A DNA stretch of 64,000 nt from Aquanectria penicillioides (lineage: Eukaryota > Ascomycota > Sordariomycetes > Hypocreales > Nectriaceae): assembly GCA_003415625.1 (NCBI GenBank), contig PYIU01000001.1, forward strand, positions 4,464,746-4,528,745, written 5' to 3'. Each line of letters starts with the position of its first letter. Within the stretch, counting starts at the first letter, position 1. The position numbers and the translations under genes were made by a program. This document shows positions 11,233 through 21,872 of this stretch, one piece after another. A model generated the notes under the pieces. It searched no databases. It saw only the letters and a list, made by a program, of their open reading frames with translations, and was not told the origin of the DNA.

Positions 11233-12687
11233 CTACATTGCCTTAGTTGGATCTATGCTCAACTCCCACAACCCACGACAACTATGAGAAGAATAACCCT
11301 CAGTCCTGCTGATCTAAACAGTTCCAGGAACACGTCAGCCCCAGCGCTTGATTTGTTAGAATAAATATTTTGACATACCTTGAATCTTGGACTAGCTTCA
11401 TGAAAGATAGCCTGCCACTCTGTCTGAGTCCTCATCTTTGCATTGTGCATTGTCATGACCGTCACATCTCGTCTTCGGTATGCCTTTTCTGTATGTGCTT
11501 CACATGTACCTGGCAGAGGAGATAACAGATCGTTGATCAAGACAACCGACTCTGGTGACTCATCTAAGGCTGGGAGGAAGGCTCGCAGGACCTTGGTGCA
11601 GTCATTGTCAGACATATTCCACAAGACCGAGTTGAGATTGTAAATACACATCTCATTGGTGTTACTATGAGTGACTCTGAATGCTGCGATGTCTCCAGGG
11701 AACTGACATGACTCAAACGACATGCAGGGATACAATTGAGGTATGGGGTTGCCTGAAGCCGGGAAACGAGAAATTTCGACAAATTTCCTTCGGATCTCAT
11801 AAGTCTTTTCCATATGCGTTTGAAGCCAATTTTGGAGGAGAGAATTTCCAGGGTCCAACGCTACGCAATCTTAGTTCCTTGCAATTAATCCTGTCATCTA
11901 CAAAGAGAATACTAACATTCTGTGACACTTTTCATCGCTGCTCTGAACCGAGCACCCTTTTCGGGGTGGCTTTCATGCCAATCATACATGGATTGACCCC
12001 ATCTTGGTCAATTAGTCGGATTCTTGGTTCCATGAACAATACTCACGCATATTTAAATGCAGATTGGCCTGTCCAGAACGGATTCCGCTTCTTGAGCGAG
12101 TCGGCAAGGTGTGCAGAGGCCACCCGAGTCTCATACAGTCTGACCTCCGTGTTAGTAGTGCAATATAGGGCTGATATGTCAAGAACATACTGGAACCCGA
12201 TAAATGCCTTCAAACCCGGATCGGCGACTAGTATTCGAGATACAACGCTGTGTTGAAAATTTTTATTGGATGGCTCTTGGATTATGTCGTCGCATACTGC
12301 AAGTCTTAGCATTGGACTTAACTTTTCCGCCGAAATAGCTGTCCTCTCAGCGAGCTCTTCTAGGGTGACCGATCCAGTGCTCGGGAGGAGTTCTAGGACA
12401 TTGTGCTCGAGGAGGCAGTACAATGCACCTCTGTCCCAGTTTGAAGCGACAAATTCATGCAGGAAGTCATCTGGTCCTTTCAAAGCTCGATCCAGCTTCT
12501 CAGTGAGACCCAGCAGCCGAGTCCGGACCCTCGCAATCTCGGCTTCTCGAACTAGCGCCTTTTCAGGATCAACGTTGCCGACGATGCTCATGTGCAAAGG
12601 ACCGGGTGTGTTTCCTAGGAGCTTGACTAAGATCTCGGATTCCTTCGACAGCTCCTCGGAAATGGTAGCAATAGTTTTGTGGTCCAT
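11233..12687 (-). CDS. O-methyltransferase-like protein, motif I not visible
   Basis: Resembles fungal plant-type O-methyltransferases of secondary metabolism. Exons 12687-12047, 12002-11917, 11860-11379 and 11313-11233 give 429 residues, the normal family length. The N-terminal dimerisation/winged-helix part is clear (GPDDFLHEFVASNWDRGALY, VTLEELAERT, ETRVASAHLADSL, FKYAWGQSMYDWHE). So is the C-terminal part (VVLINDLLSPLPG, YRRRDVTVMTMHNAK, TEGYSSHSCRGLWEL). What I cannot find is the Gly-rich SAM-binding motif I (VVDVGGxxG), expected shortly after SLDPGNSLLQNWLQTH. Where the family usually has a catalytic His (HDW), this protein reads LWNMSD. It may be a divergent, non-methylating homologue or a decayed one. 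The start at 12687 fits the family; a longer open frame upstream is treated as a finding. Confidence 0.82.
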
Positions 12688-13238
12688 CTTGGCTGCTTGC
12701 TCGTATTCAGGTGCCTCTCTCAGCAGGCCAAGACAAGGGGACGAGCTCATATGACTTAAAACCAATACATTTGCGACCATTTCACCATGCACACCTTGCA
12801 TCGCGAGCCGAACTTTCTCCTGCATGTCGGAAGCGGGAATCTTGATGCCTTTATTTGGATATGCGAGGCGGCACCCGTCTTTCACTGCGTGGGTCCGGCA
12901 TATTGGAATCGTCTCCGACAAACTCCACACTCGGCATCCGAAGCCCGGGAGTACGAACAGGGACCAGCTGAAAGTCACAAGTCCTACCTCTACCAATATC
13001 ACAGCGAGAATAACGGATCGTGATGGTCTCAGCCTCTTCGCTAATAGGAAAGCCTCATTAAAATGTCGCAGAACATGTAATGCTGCGACACCAGCTGGCT
13101 CATTTTGGGCATCGCGGAGAAGAGGTGTCACTGCATAGACCGCCATCAAAATGGCCTCGTCACCGCTTTTTTTCATGACGGAGAATGAAAATCGTCATCC
13201 AAGCATTTCTGCAAGTCGTACATTGATAGCCATTCACG
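12688..13238. promoter_or_regulatory. Divergent promoter of the O-methyltransferase-like gene and the secreted FAD oxidoreductase
   Basis: 551 bases between two divergent cluster starts. It carries a perfect 11-bp palindrome of type TCGG-N3-CCGA at 12931-12941. The minus strand is open across most of it in the frame of the O-methyltransferase-like gene (to 13176), but the predicted residues are not conserved-looking. Confidence 0.55.
12931..12941. promoter_or_regulatory. CGG-N3-CCG palindrome (TCGGCATCCGA)
   Basis: Perfect inverted repeat with half-sites TCGG and CCGA spaced by three bases, followed by AG as at 16551. It fits the Zn2Cys6 binding pattern and the AflR-like TCG-N5-CGA pattern. 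It lies about 245 bases upstream of one start and 300 of the other. Confidence 0.45.
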
Positions 13239-14645
13239 ATGAAGTCTCTTGTTACATTGTCACTTGTCGCTGGGCTTGGTGTGAGCGTTGCCAATGCCGT
13301 GCCCGGCAACTCTGCCTCCGGAGCTGCTAATCCGACCCTCAGAAGGGATGTCGTCGTCATCGGTGGAGGATCGTCGGGGACTTACGCGGCCGTGAAGCTC
13401 CAAAGAATGGGGAAGAGTGTCGCTGTTGTTGAGAGACAGGAGGTCTTTGGAGGGCACACGTCAACCTACCACGTACCTAATAGCAACACGACCATCGATT
13501 TTGGCGTCCAGGGCTATGCTGACGTTGGAGTAATTCGCGACCAATTTTCCAGTTTTAACATTTCCTTGGACCAGATACCCATATCTGAGACAAGTTTTGG
13601 CATTTCCAACTATGTGGATTTTCGCAATGGTCAAATTCTTCCCGGGTTCAACTTTTCTAGAGACCTTACTGGTTTTCAGAGACAGAGCGAGAGATACCCG
13701 TATCTCTACTATTCGACCCGTCTTCCTACACCAGTCCCAAAGGATTTTCTTTTGCCATTCAGAGACTTTCTTGCAAAGTATGATCTTGAAGAAACTGGTT
13801 ATAACATGTTCTATAACCTGGAGGGTTTCGGAGATCTGCTGTCTCAAACGACCCTGTACGTCCTGAGATACTTCAACAGGGAGTATCTTGCCGCCTTGGA
13901 TCCTGGTTACAGAGGAGCCCTCGTGACAACTCGTCGGTACAACCAGGAACTCTATGAGAAGGCCCAGGCGCTCCTTGGTGAGAATGCGTTCGTGAGCTCT
14001 CGGGTAGTAGCGGCAACTCGCGACCGGTCCGGAGTTAGGGTGGTTGTTCAAACACCGAAGGGTGTCAAAACGATCATCGCGCAAAAGCTCCTCATTTCAA
14101 TCCCGCCACTGGCGTCAAATATGGCTTCATTTGGATTGGATGGCGCTGAGACTTCCATTTTCAGCAAGTTCTCGGCTTCGGGTTGGTACGTTGGGCTTGT
14201 CCAGGCATCGGGGCTTCCGTCGAATTTCGCCTACCAGAACACTCGCCTAGACACGCCGCACAATATTCCCAAATTACCAGCCCTCTATCAGATGTCACCA
14301 ACCATCGTCCCCGGAATCTACCTTGTGCGATATGGATCCCAAGGGCAGTTGTCAGATGCAGTTGTGAAAAACGACATCGTGAAAACGTTCAATCGAGTTA
14401 GAGCCGCAGTGGTTGGGGCACAGAGCAAGGATCTCAAGCCCCCTAAGATTCTGACATATTCTAGTCATTACCCCTTCAATGTGCATGTTTCACCTAAGGA
14501 TATTGCCGGGGGTTTCTACAACAAACTTGACGATCTCCAAGGTCATCGGAATACCTGGTACACAGGTGCCGCGATTATTTCTCATGCTACAGGGGCTCTT
14601 TGGAACTTCACCGATCAGCTGGTGGACCGTATGTTTGAGAAATAG
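13239..14645 (+). CDS. Secreted FAD-dependent oxidoreductase (amine-oxidase / cyclopiazonate-dehydrogenase-like)
   Basis: Intronless, 468 residues. The N-terminus is a signal peptide (MKSLVTLSLVAGLGVSVANA). It is followed by a dinucleotide-binding fold with the FAD fingerprint DVVVIGGGSSGTYAAVKL, an acidic ribose-binding residue in VVERQ and then GGHTSTY, as in flavin amine oxidases. The closest named fungal relatives I recall are beta-cyclopiazonate dehydrogenase-like proteins, which oxidise late intermediates; the substrate here is unknown. The C-terminal stretch NTWYTGAAIISHATGALWN is the second flavin-contact region. It shares a promoter with the O-methyltransferase-like gene and converges with the monooxygenase, so it is very probably part of the cluster. 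Its apparent export suggests a step in the secretory pathway or outside the cell. Confidence 0.85.
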   Translation: MKSLVTLSLVAGLGVSVANAVPGNSASGAANPTLRRDVVVIGGGSSGTYAAVKLQRMGKSVAVVERQEVFGGHTSTYHVPNSNTTIDFGVQGYADVGVIRDQFSSFNISLDQIPISETSFGISNYVDFRNGQILPGFNFSRDLTGFQRQSERYPYLYYSTRLPTPVPKDFLLPFRDFLAKYDLEETGYNMFYNLEGFGDLLSQTTLYVLRYFNREYLAALDPGYRGALVTTRRYNQELYEKAQALLGENAFVSSRVVAATRDRSGVRVVVQTPKGVKTIIAQKLLISIPPLASNMASFGLDGAETSIFSKFSASGWYVGLVQASGLPSNFAYQNTRLDTPHNIPKLPALYQMSPTIVPGIYLVRYGSQGQLSDAVVKNDIVKTFNRVRAAVVGAQSKDLKPPKILTYSSHYPFNVHVSPKDIAGGFYNKLDDLQGHRNTWYTGAAIISHATGALWNFTDQLVDRMFEK

Positions 14646-14896
14646 ACATAAATTCTGGTTAGTGGTCATCAATCTAATGGTTAAGTTGGGTTCTGTGGGA
14701 CATTCTTTGAGCTTTGGTTTTGTGTCCCTTTTTATGTTAGTAATTTCCTGAAGTATTTTCCCTTTTTTTTACGTTCTACTTTGCAGAAAGTTCGTAATTT
14801 ACATGGAATTCATCTTAGATTTCCAATTGCATTTTCTTTGGTGGGTAACGTGCTAGCAGCTTGGGTGTCCACGAAAGTGATGCCAGGTCCACTGGC

Positions 14897-16390
14897 CTAA
14901 ACAACATGGCTGTCTTCGATATCTCTGTGACGCTGGACCTTAGCGTGCTCACTGATAACTTTTGCCTCGGCTGATCCTTTAGCCTCATGTCCTTCCATAG
15001 GTTTGAATCCTCTGGTAAAAACAGGACTGGCTTCAACCTTTTTCCAGTCATGAAGCATGTATCCATTTTCCACAGAACATTTGACTTCCTCTTGACCACG
15101 TGGGATAACATCTGCCTCGTAGATTTTGATCACCTCAGCAAGATTGTTTGCTCCGTTGTTGACGTCTGTCAGCCCAGCGAGGAGATGAGAAGCATCGCAG
15201 ATACAATGGTTTAGACCTTGACCTCGATCTTGAATGTATCAGTATGCTAGTTTGATGATCAATAAAATTAGGGCTTACATGGTGGCATTGGATGAGCTGC
15301 ATCACCAATCAAGGTCATTCTACCTTGGTGATTGTCCCATTTCTTCGGAATCCAATAGCTGATGTCTGCTTTGTGGACTTCGGTATCTTCCGGAAGCCAT
15401 AAGAACGCAGACCGAGCTGGTTCGCCCATTCCAATGGCACGTTCCTTAATCAGGGACAGACGTTCAGAATAACTCAAACTATTGCTTGAATCTCCCAACC
15501 AAGCCATAGCCATATGGAAGATCCAGGACTCAGGGTGATCAGGGCCATTAGGCATATTTGAGACTGAAAATGTTATCATAAATAATGGGAAAATAGCATC
15601 TTGGGAAACCTTACTCGACTGAAATGCGTGAAATGACTGGTTGCTCAAAGCCAGATAGCTAGTAGGGAAGTCTTTTCGTACATATTTGGCTTTCTCAGCA
15701 TCCTGATAACAGACTGTCATGTTGGTGTGGAAGATGGGAAATTTGCTAACAGCCGCATCGGCCGGGCTTCCCATGGCAAACTCTCTAACCTTTGAGCGTG
15801 GACCGTCTGCCCCAATAATGATAGACCCGGAAACAACTGAGCCATCAGAGAATGTTGCAATCACGCCCTGCCCGGACTCGTTGAAGGCCACGTCGACAAG
15901 ATTTTTGCCATACTGTACCTCTACTCCTTCCGCACACAGAGATCTCATTCGGCTACGAGATACACGGAGGCCTTTTGCATACGGTACTCCGGTGAGTATG
16001 TTTCCTGTCTCCGCTTGAATTATGGGATATAAGCCCCCGGCTTCAACTGGCACAGCTGGGTTGCATGAGATCAAGGGTAGCTTTCCGAAGATATCGGGGG
16101 GGAGGATTTTCTCAAGAGTATCCAGAGACCAATGAATCGCCATTGTCCACTCATTGCTTCGATAATTCAGGCAATCCTCTTTTTCGAAAATTGAATATCG
16201 GATTCCCAACTAGATTAGTTAGCTCTGGCGGACATAGATTTACCAGAAGGTCAGATACCTTCTTGAGTCCTTGGCCAACTAGAAGGCCAGTGATTCCTGA
16301 AATAATTAGATCCATTACAATGATGATACCAATATCTAAACCTGACTTACCTGCGCCGATAATGATAATGTGGAGATCAGTACCTGACAT
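14897..16390 (-). CDS. FAD-dependent monooxygenase (salicylate-hydroxylase-like, PHBH fold)
   Basis: Class A flavoprotein monooxygenases hydroxylate aromatic rings using NAD(P)H and O2. Exons 16390-16351, 16296-16259, 16209-15279 and 15228-14897 give 446 residues. The GxGxxG FAD motif (IIIIGAGITGLLVGQGL) is split by the first intron. IIIGADGPRSKVR is the DG motif and GDAAHPMPPYRGQGLNHCI the second FAD-binding motif, restored exactly by the last intron join. Such enzymes oxidise aromatic polyketides, for example in the bikaverin, fusarubin and aurofusarin pathways. It is head-to-head with the P450 (301-base promoter). Its partner and substrate cannot be told from sequence. Confidence 0.9.
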
Positions 16391-16691
16391 CTTGCTTGTT
16401 GTGAGGATGGCGAAAGATGTCCCTTATTTGCCTGGTGCAAGAAAGTAGCTGAGAGTATATGTAAGAAAGATGCATTGTATTCATCTTACCGGCGAGAATG
16501 AAAGAAAGTGACCGAGAGGTCGGGAAAAAAGTTTCAGGCCCCGGAAGCCGAAGTCCGTTGTTGTCCGTTTCGCATTCCGTCACATGTCTAGGTAGACCTT
16601 CAATCCCCATCAGATGTCCCTGAAATCATCAATTCGGGTCTAGCAAGAATTGTCTTTTGCAAACTACCTACATGCGACTCAAGCTGAAACA
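16391..16691. promoter_or_regulatory. Divergent promoter of the FAD monooxygenase and the P450
   Basis: Short shared promoter holding a CGG-N3-CCG site at 16542-16550 and, at 16512-16523, the everted arrangement CCGA-N4-TCGG. No coding potential seen. Confidence 0.5.
16542..16550. promoter_or_regulatory. CGG-N3-CCG palindrome (CGGAAGCCG)
   Basis: Candidate Zn2Cys6 site. The 12-base string CGGAAGCCGAAG here recurs exactly at 19943, upstream of the membrane-tailed methyltransferase. It lies about 140-150 bases from both starts. Confidence 0.45.
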
Positions 16692-18356
16692 ATGAATTCG
16701 AAGGGAATGATTGAGGTTTGCAGTAGCTGGAGGGCCATTTTGGCCTCCACCCTGTTGCTCTTTGGGCTCTTCGTAAGCTCCCATCACCCATGAAGGCTCG
16801 CAAGGCTTGCTCATTAACTCAAGATTCTCACCCAAATGCTCTACAACCTATTTTTACACCCTCTGCATCTTCACCCAGGTCCAAGGCTCTGGGCTGCGAC
16901 GAGACTTCCATGGTGCTGGAATCAATTTCGGGGTAGACTCAATCACAAACTGGTAGAGTTGCACAGAAATTACGGGTCAACAGTTCGAGTAGCCCCGAAT
17001 GAGATTTCGTACGCATCAGAGACAGCTTGGAAGACAATTTATGGCCATAGGTCCATAGAAATGAAGAAGGACCCTATTTTCTCTCTAGTGACACCGACGG
17101 GGATTCCGAGTAAGGTCGGCTATAGAGCGCGTATGGGTTGATGCTAATTAAATAGATATCATGACGGCAGACAAGGAGACGCACTCTCGCCATAGACGTC
17201 TCCTCTCTCATGCCTTCTCTGAAAAGGCCATTAGAGACCAAGAAGAAATCCTTGTCAAGTTCAGTGCCAGACTTCATGAGCAGCTGCTGCTTGAAAGTAT
17301 GCATGGCCCAGTAGATATGGTGGAATGGTTTCATTTGACAAGTAAGTTGTTTCGTTAAGAATGTATGTATTTGTCCTAATATGACTAGCCTTTGATCTTA
17401 TCGGCTCACTTGCATTCGGGGAAGATTTCTCTTGTGTCGATACAGGGAGGCCACATCCATTTGTTGCCTCCATTAAAAGCGTCTCAAGAGAACTCATTAT
17501 GAGTCAAATGGCACAATTTTATGGAGTAGGTCTGATTAGAAAATGGTTCTTGAAAGGCTCGGATAATTCACGTCTCGCAAACGCTCACAGAGCGAGAGAA
17601 ATCGTCAATGCTCGCATTGCCCGAGGGCCGACCGAAGATCGCAAAGATTTCTGGCACTACATCCTTAGCGCGGGCGAGATCAATTCGAAGAGCAGAGGCT
17701 TATCAGCTGAAGAAATGGTCGTCAATGCATTCAGCATTGCAATTGCTGGCTCAGATGGCACCGCGACAGCACTCTCAGCCACAACGTACTTGCTCTTGAA
17801 GGATGGCGTGAGCTATCGAGAGTTGCGCAAAAAGATCCGGGAGGCCTTTCAAAAGGAAGAGGATATAACACCCACAGCGCTTGGAGGAAACAAAATACCT
17901 CTTCTTGAGGCTGTTTTAAATGAGGCTATGAGAATATACCCTCCTGTCCCCGTGACTCTTCCCAGAGTTGTTCCTCGCAGGGGAGCCACAATTGATGGAC
18001 TCTTCGTCCCTGCTGGAACCACTGTGGGAGTCAATCATCTCTCCGCCTATAATTCTGAGAAGAATTTTTATCGCCCTCATGAGTTTCTTCCACAGAGATG
18101 GCTTCAGCACGATGAGAAGATTGGCTGCACTGAAGTTGACTTGGCGAATAGCTTCCAGCCATTTTCAGTTGGACCCAGAAACTGCCTGGGCAAGAACCTA
18201 GCTAAGGCTGAGATGCGAACAATTCTTGCAAGGCTGCTCTGGAAGTTTGACCTTGAGCTGGAAATGGAATCAAAAGATTGGATGGAGGGGCAAAAGATAT
18301 TTGGATTTTGGGTCAAGCCGCCCCTGATGTGTAAACTCTCGCCTCGAGAAAGATGA
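16692..18356 (+). CDS. Cytochrome P450 monooxygenase
   Basis: Exons 16692-16772, 16824-17109, 17156-17341 and 17389-18356 give 506 residues, normal for a fungal microsomal P450. The first exon supplies the ER membrane anchor (about residues 13-33, rich in Leu/Ala), completed by LTQMLYNLFLHPL and the Pro-rich hinge (HPGPRLWAATRLPW). The I-helix reads AIAGSDGTATALS, the K-helix ExxR is EAMR, and the PERF-like region is PHEFLPQRWL. The heme-binding loop FSVGPRNCLGKNLA matches FxxGxRxCxG. The overall look is that of fungal pathway P450s such as CYP58/CYP68-like oxygenases, but I cannot fix the family. The start was chosen because the first exon restores the anchor; the second exon alone has an in-frame stop just upstream. 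Divergent from the monooxygenase. Confidence 0.92.
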
Positions 18357-18873
18357 CACATAGCAACTTAGGCGAGCCTCAGAGAAGAAATGATGTAGGC
18401 TTATAGAGTATCGAATATTATAGTGTGTAAATTTTGATTCATCAAATGCATTTCCTTCTCCATTAAAAAGATCAAAATGAACCGTGAAAGAAAAAAACGG
18501 AAAGCGTCCCTGGGTAGCATTTGCGCGAGGTCGCCAAATATCTGGCATAAAACACAGCCGTGAAATAATGAGAGGCGACTAAGTAATAATAAATCAAATT
18601 TGAGAAACTGAATATTAAATATGTTGCCTATTTACTGCTAGGTATAGCGTATTGCGTGATTGTTGTTGAGATTCGGAGAGTGCTACAATTGTAGTGGACA
18701 ATGATTTGAGAACAATGCGCACACGTCTCCGACTTTGAATTCATTCCTCATTCTAAAACAAGCATTCACCCCCATCGTAGCTAAAGAGCTTCCATTGCCA
18801 AAACCCCAAGGAAACATCGAAATTCCATAACAGGTGCTTATAAACAAATCTAGCTACTTTGTTTCCTGGGCAC
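18357..18873. other. Intergenic, convergent 3' regions
   Basis: AT-rich sequence between the P450 and the methyltransferase ends. No supported gene and no repeat seen. Confidence 0.5.
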
Positions 18874-19759
18874 TCACTCCTTGACGCCGATGAAGTGGTA
18901 GATCTTGCCAAATGGAGGCAGCACTGTGGTCTCCCCATCAGTGAATTTCCACCCTGTCGTATCGATACCTTCCTTCGCCATCAGCTTGAACATTTCATTA
19001 GGAGTTCGGGCTCTCAAGCAAGACACATAGCCATTGATGAAAAAGAATAGGGGAACCACTGGAATTAAGTAAGTAAAGATCAGATGCATCGGGGACCACC
19101 ACCACCACATCAAAGTTGTAACGAATGGGGATAAAACGATGAATGTGGTGTTAATAAAGGAGGACGGGGTCCGATGAGTCACTTCAAAGATCCTGATAAT
19201 GTTAGTCTGATTCCTGGAGGATGGACAAATAAGTTTACATGAATGTGTCCGATTCTTCAATGCAGCTGCGAATAACCTTGCGTGCACCATCATCATCAAA
19301 ATGATGAAAACACATGTTGAAAATTCGCAGCTCCTTTTTGTCTCTGGGTGAATATCTTGATGCTTTAGTGGCATCTACCGGCTTTCCTACGTAGGAAATA
19401 TGATCACTTTTGGCGACAATAGCCTTCCAAGCTTCCAGGTCAGGGTATAGATCTGTAAGGAGGAATTCGATAGGTGGCTTTCCCTGAGCGATCATTCGCT
19501 CATTGAGAATCTGTTCAAAAATAGGAGTTGGCCCGCCTGCTCCAGCACATGCATCCACGAAATGGTATTCGCTTGGATGATGCGGTAGATTCGCCGTGAT
19601 GACATCGCAAATCTGTGCGGCCGTCGAAGTGGTTCGATTAAACCCTACTGTGCGCCAGACAGCTGCGAGAGAGCGATGAGCATACTCGCGGAGCCATTCT
19701 GGGCACCAAGGATAATCCTCAATTTCGATGAGATGGAAGCGAGGGACAATGACAAGCAT
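18874..19759 (-). CDS. SAM-methyltransferase-like protein with a C-terminal membrane region
   Basis: Exons 19759-19239 and 19192-18874 (phase-2 intron GTAAAC...ATCAG) give 279 residues. The N-terminal half resembles a class I methyltransferase: FVDACAGAGGPTPIFEQIL looks like motif I, FLLTDLYPDLEAW contains the acidic residue after strand 2, and FNMCFHHFDDDGARKVI is the post-motif region seen in small fungal methyltransferases. The second exon adds a hydrophobic part (INTTFIVLSPFVTTLMWWWW, then LIFTYLIPVVPLFFFINGYV) that should form two membrane helices. A short tail ends in FTDGETTVLPPFGKIYHFIG. The domain order, enzyme then two helices, suggests an ER- or vesicle-anchored enzyme. It has a CGG-N3-CCG site about 185 bases upstream. 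Substrate unknown. Confidence 0.82.
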
Positions 19760-20746
19760 GGTTATGGATGCGATTGATACCGATAAGGGGGAAATAGTCA
19801 GGCTAGGGTTTCCGATTTATCTTGAACAGGAATATGGGTTTTGAACATGAATGAAATCACATCAAGATGCGACCGAATTTTTTTTTTGAGTTGGACCTCT
19901 CCATGTTGGGCTGCCAAGGCCGTGCCATGAGGGGTTCCGAGGCGGAAGCCGAAGGTATAGACCGAAAAGCCTAGGCGAAGTATCACGGAGAATAGCCTCG
20001 CAAGTGAGGCTGAAGTCCTTATGGAACATGAGCTTCTGCAAGTGATCCACCTGGAAAAGCTTGGTTGCGGATGCCGGGTGGGATCATGGCGACTCGACCC
20101 TGCTAGTCTTAGCTTGTTGACAAAAGTATCGGGAAATCAAGAGTATCAAAAGGCCATCGAGAAAAGGAAGCATGATTTCGTAAATAACGTTATACCATAG
20201 TGTTACGGCACCGGACTTCCTATTATGGTAGTAGATGCGGATGAGTTACACAACGTCCCAGTGTGACTAACCGATATATTTGCCCAATGTTGGCATTTTC
20301 CGAGCGAGAGACCCCCCTGCTATCTGTCAGATTGTGCATTCAAAGCTGACAGGGATCTTGTTGCTCAGGGTTTGTGCCTGTGTATTGTTGGGATGACATG
20401 GCATGGTCGCATTTGGTTACACATGACTCCTGGTTGCATGCCGAGCCTCAAACGAACAATTTGTGGACCTAAGTCACTAATGTGCAGTGGAATTTACCCG
20501 TTGGATTGACTAATTAGATATCAAGTCGACATTGAATTTCTCAGATTTATTTCGACAGACTTATCGGATTAGGCTATGCGGCCCTGAGTGAATCTAAACT
20601 GGGGGTTTTGACAACATGAAGCATGGCATTAGAATTGAATAAACGAGTTCCAGAGGCCCCTTTAAGCTATGGGAAGCTCAGAGTACTCCTAACACTAAGG
20701 TGCTTTCGTTGGCTGCCTATGATTTGCGCCTTGGCAGCTGATTGGA
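19760..20746. other. Intergenic between the methyltransferase start and the MDR gene end
   Basis: No supported gene in 987 bases. It holds the promoter of the minus-strand methyltransferase, with a CGG-N3-CCG site at 19943-19951 and a T-run at 19879-19887. Short minus-strand frames at 19798-20050 lack protein character. Confidence 0.5.
19943..19951. promoter_or_regulatory. CGG-N3-CCG palindrome (CGGAAGCCG)
   Basis: Candidate Zn2Cys6 site about 185 bases upstream of the methyltransferase ATG. It is identical over 12 bases to the site between the monooxygenase and the P450. Confidence 0.45.
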
Positions 20747-21872
20747 TCATTCAATTCTAACAATAAGTTTCTCCCCGCTGACACCATTCTCGAACCTTTG
20801 CAATCCCAAACCAATAGCATCCCAACCCTTACCAACAACAGTAGTGGGGACCGGAAAGTCGTATTTGCGTTGTTCTAATAGGCTGCCCAATGCGGCCATG
20901 GCGGACATGCCTCCCGGGGCACTAAAAACTTGTCTGCCAAATACGACTGTTGATTTAACGCCCTCGGGAACCACAACCGGCTCGCCTGTGAATACTTGGG
21001 AGTAGATACGAGGTCCATTGCAGTCTAGGGTTCGGAAGACATTGGAATCGGTTGCAGCTGCCGTGACACAATCGAGGATAGCATCAACGCCATCTGACAA
21101 TGTTCCGGCTACAGCAGACGCAAGGGACGGGGAGTTCCGGTCAATGACCCCAGAAGCCCCGAGCTCTTTAAGTCGGTTGTTGTGCTTGGGGGATGCAGTC
21201 GTCAAAATCACGGCGTTTGGTAATGCGGTCCGAAGCATCTGGATAGCTGCACCTCCAACAGCAGAGGCGCCGCCAAGAACAAGGACGCTGCGAAGAGGAG
21301 AGGATAGCTGACCAGGGGCAATAGGCGAAATATGAGGGATCGGAGTATGGAGTCCAAATAGAATGGCAGAGGCAGCGGTGAGGTAACAAATCCTGTGAGA
21401 ATCATGATGAGTTAGCCCAAACACTGCATACCACGATATTGAGTTCAACAACACGAGAGAGAATAGGAGGGAAGGTATAGGCGAATATTACTTACGGTAT
21501 CGTTGCAACATCCTCGAAGCTGCATGACTCTGGCTTCTTGGAGACGAAATGCTGGGGTACTGTGACGATTTCTTGGAATCCTGCAGCCTTGCCTCCAATG
21601 CCACACAGAGAGAAGACCTCGTCGCCTGGTTTAAAAGCAGTAACGTGGTCTCCGACCTGTTCAACGACACCAGAAGCATCAAGACCGAAGGTTGCAGGCC
21701 AATTCTGCACCATCTCGCCGTGTGCAAACATCTTCCAGTCTAGTGGATTGAGTGCAACAGCCTTGACACGAATACATACCTCAGAAGGTTCAGGTAGTGG
21801 CCTCGGGACACGTGCAAGTGCAAACGAACCTGCCTGTTGCGTTGCCTGATACTGGAGAATTGTATTGGCCAT
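20747..21872 (-). CDS. Medium-chain oxidoreductase, ToxD / trans-enoyl-reductase-like
   Basis: Exons 21872-21496 and 21392-20747 (intron GTAAGT...TCACAG, phase 2) give 340 residues, normal for this MDR group. The N-terminal GroES-like part has ALNPLDWKMFAHG, FGLDASGVVEQVG and FKPGDEVFSL. The Rossmann part has VLVLGGASAVGGAAIQML, the NADPH-binding Gly-rich turn, and DAILDCV. The catalytic zinc Cys/His set of true alcohol dehydrogenases is absent, as in ToxD/LovC-type reductases. In highly reducing PKS pathways such proteins act in trans. Beside a non-reducing synthase, a post-assembly reduction (as proposed for fusarubin Fsr4-like proteins) is more plausible, but this is inference. It shares a promoter with the cupin gene. 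Confidence 0.88.

Noticed and set aside
20747..21872. MDR protein as a zinc alcohol dehydrogenase
   Set aside because: The catalytic zinc Cys/His set is absent; ToxD-like reductase fits better.
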